From: Acholeplasmataceae bacterium UBA6235
GTDB taxonomy: Bacteria > Bacillota_I > Bacilli_A > Acholeplasmatales > UBA5453
DNA: 32,819 nucleotides
Assembly (NCBI GenBank): GCA_002441525.1
Contig: DJWH01000042.1
Span: 1-32,819 of the forward strand
Direction of reading: 5' to 3'
Shown: piece by piece, positions 32,150 to 32,819 of the stretch
How positions within the stretch are numbered: the stretch's first letter is position 1
How the letters are laid out: each line of letters starts with the position of its first letter
The notes under the pieces: model-generated
The model's database searches: none
What the model was told of the DNA's origin: nothing
The model's input: only the letters and a program-made list of their open reading frames with translations
Position numbers and translations under genes: made by a program

Positions 32150-32819
32150 AACATATTTTCCAATTCTGCCATCGTCACTAAGACTTGACGAGCTTTCGTG
32201 CCTTCATTTTTAGAGACAATGCCTTGTTCTTCTAAGAGTTCGACAATGCGTTGGGCACGGTTAAAACCAATGCCAAATTCTTTTTGAATGGCATTGATGG
32301 AGGCGTTGCTTTCGCGTACGACAAATTGAGCGACAGGATACATCAAATCATCTGAGGCAGCGGATTCCTTCTTAATGGTAAATGTTCTCAAGGAATCGTG
32401 ATCGAATAAGAAATTCGGTGGCATTTGATCACGAATAAAATCGGTAATACGTTCAATTTCACTGTCCTTCAAAAATGCACCTTGGAGACGGATTGGACGT
32501 TCGGTTTCTTTGAATAACATGTCCCCTTTACCCAATAACGATTCTGCACCAGCCCCATCCAAGATGGTTGTAGAGTCCACATAAGAAGCGACTCTAAAGG
32601 CGATACGTGATGGGATGTTGGCTTTGATGGTACCTTTGACGACATCGGTCGTTGGACGTTGTGTCGCAACCAATAAGTGGATACCAGCCGCTCTTGCTTT
32701 TTGGGTAATGCGTTGGATGGCTTCTTCAACATCGTTCGCAGAAACCATCATGAGGTCTGCCAATTCATCGATGACGATGACGATATATGGCATTTTTTCT
32801 AATGTAGGATCTTCCTTGG
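32146..32819 (-). CDS. ftsK: DNA translocase FtsK/SpoIIIE, C-terminal part (cut by window edge)
   Basis: The frame stays open to the last base, so the 5' end lies outside. Visible: Walker B MPYIVIVIDELADLMM; ATQRPTTDVVKGTIKANIPS, with the typical FtsK motor residues; then the C-terminal gamma winged-helix domain (YPVAQFVVRE, INAIQKEFGIGFNRAQRIVE), which reads polar DNA signals (KOPS/SRS). The motor moves chromosome ends away from the division site. The internal ATG at 32793 is not the true start. First visible gene of the operon running into lepB, rbgA and rnhB. Confidence 0.95.
   Translation of the reverse strand, partial: KEDPTLEKMPYIVIVIDELADLMMVSANDVEEAIQRITQKARAAGIHLLVATQRPTTDVVKGTIKANIPSRIAFRVASYVDSTTILDGAGAESLLGKGDMLFKETERPIRLQGAFLKDSEIERITDFIRDQMPPNFLFDHDSLRTFTIKKESAASDDLMYPVAQFVVRESNASINAIQKEFGIGFNRAQRIVELLEEQGIVSKNEGTKARQVLVTMAELENML

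Noticed and set aside
1..32819. tRNA or rRNA genes
   Set aside because: I saw no cloverleaf-like or rRNA-like sequence in the gaps by eye. A covariance search would be needed to exclude one fully.

Overview
The window is low-GC DNA that uses TGA as a true stop (for example the Fic gene) and TGG for Trp. Housekeeping genes are tightly packed, cell-surface genes are lipoproteins, and no peptidoglycan genes are seen here. Together this best fits an Acholeplasma-like mollicute or a close low-GC Firmicute relative. The genus is inference; no rRNA or other marker is present.

Left part (1-7000): the 3' end of an Rgg/MutR-type regulator, a class II Fic AMP-transferase-like gene, a convergent DUF2130 gene with a structured leader or small RNA, a divergent ADP-ribosylglycohydrolase-like gene, and a three-gene polar amino-acid ABC importer (lipoprotein, permease, ATPase) with overlapping genes.

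Central part (7000-23900), all on the minus strand, is the main interest. A 14-kb gene encodes a 4675-residue lipoprotein: lipobox, InlB-type B-repeat, a unique N-terminal module, about 23 fibronectin-III-like repeats and four large cassettes ending in GLUG-repeat blocks. Downstream lie an ECF-type sigma factor gene and, overlapping it by 4 bases, a gene for a single-pass membrane protein placed like an anti-sigma factor. The outside part of that membrane protein is clearly homologous to the N-terminal module and Fn3-like repeats of the giant lipoprotein. A motif, TTT(A/C)GAGTCTTAT in coding orientation, lies just upstream of both the giant gene and the sigma gene, with a third copy past the membrane-protein gene. 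I read this as a candidate self-contained surface-sensing regulon: sigma factor, transmembrane sensor built from the same domains as the output, and giant adhesin. This is inferred from sequence only.

Right part (23900-32819), nearly all minus strand: a superfamily II helicase with unusual membrane-spanning segments, a DUF4250/short-chain dehydrogenase pair, then a scar. In the scar, a remnant fusing the C-termini of a CoA-transferase beta subunit and a thiolase abuts a solitary IS605-type TnpB element with its omega-RNA region, and the other side of the element cuts off a glycerophosphodiester phosphodiesterase gene. Beyond it runs a housekeeping operon ftsK - lepB - rbgA - rnhB - (gdpD remnant), with 4-base or slightly longer overlaps at each junction.
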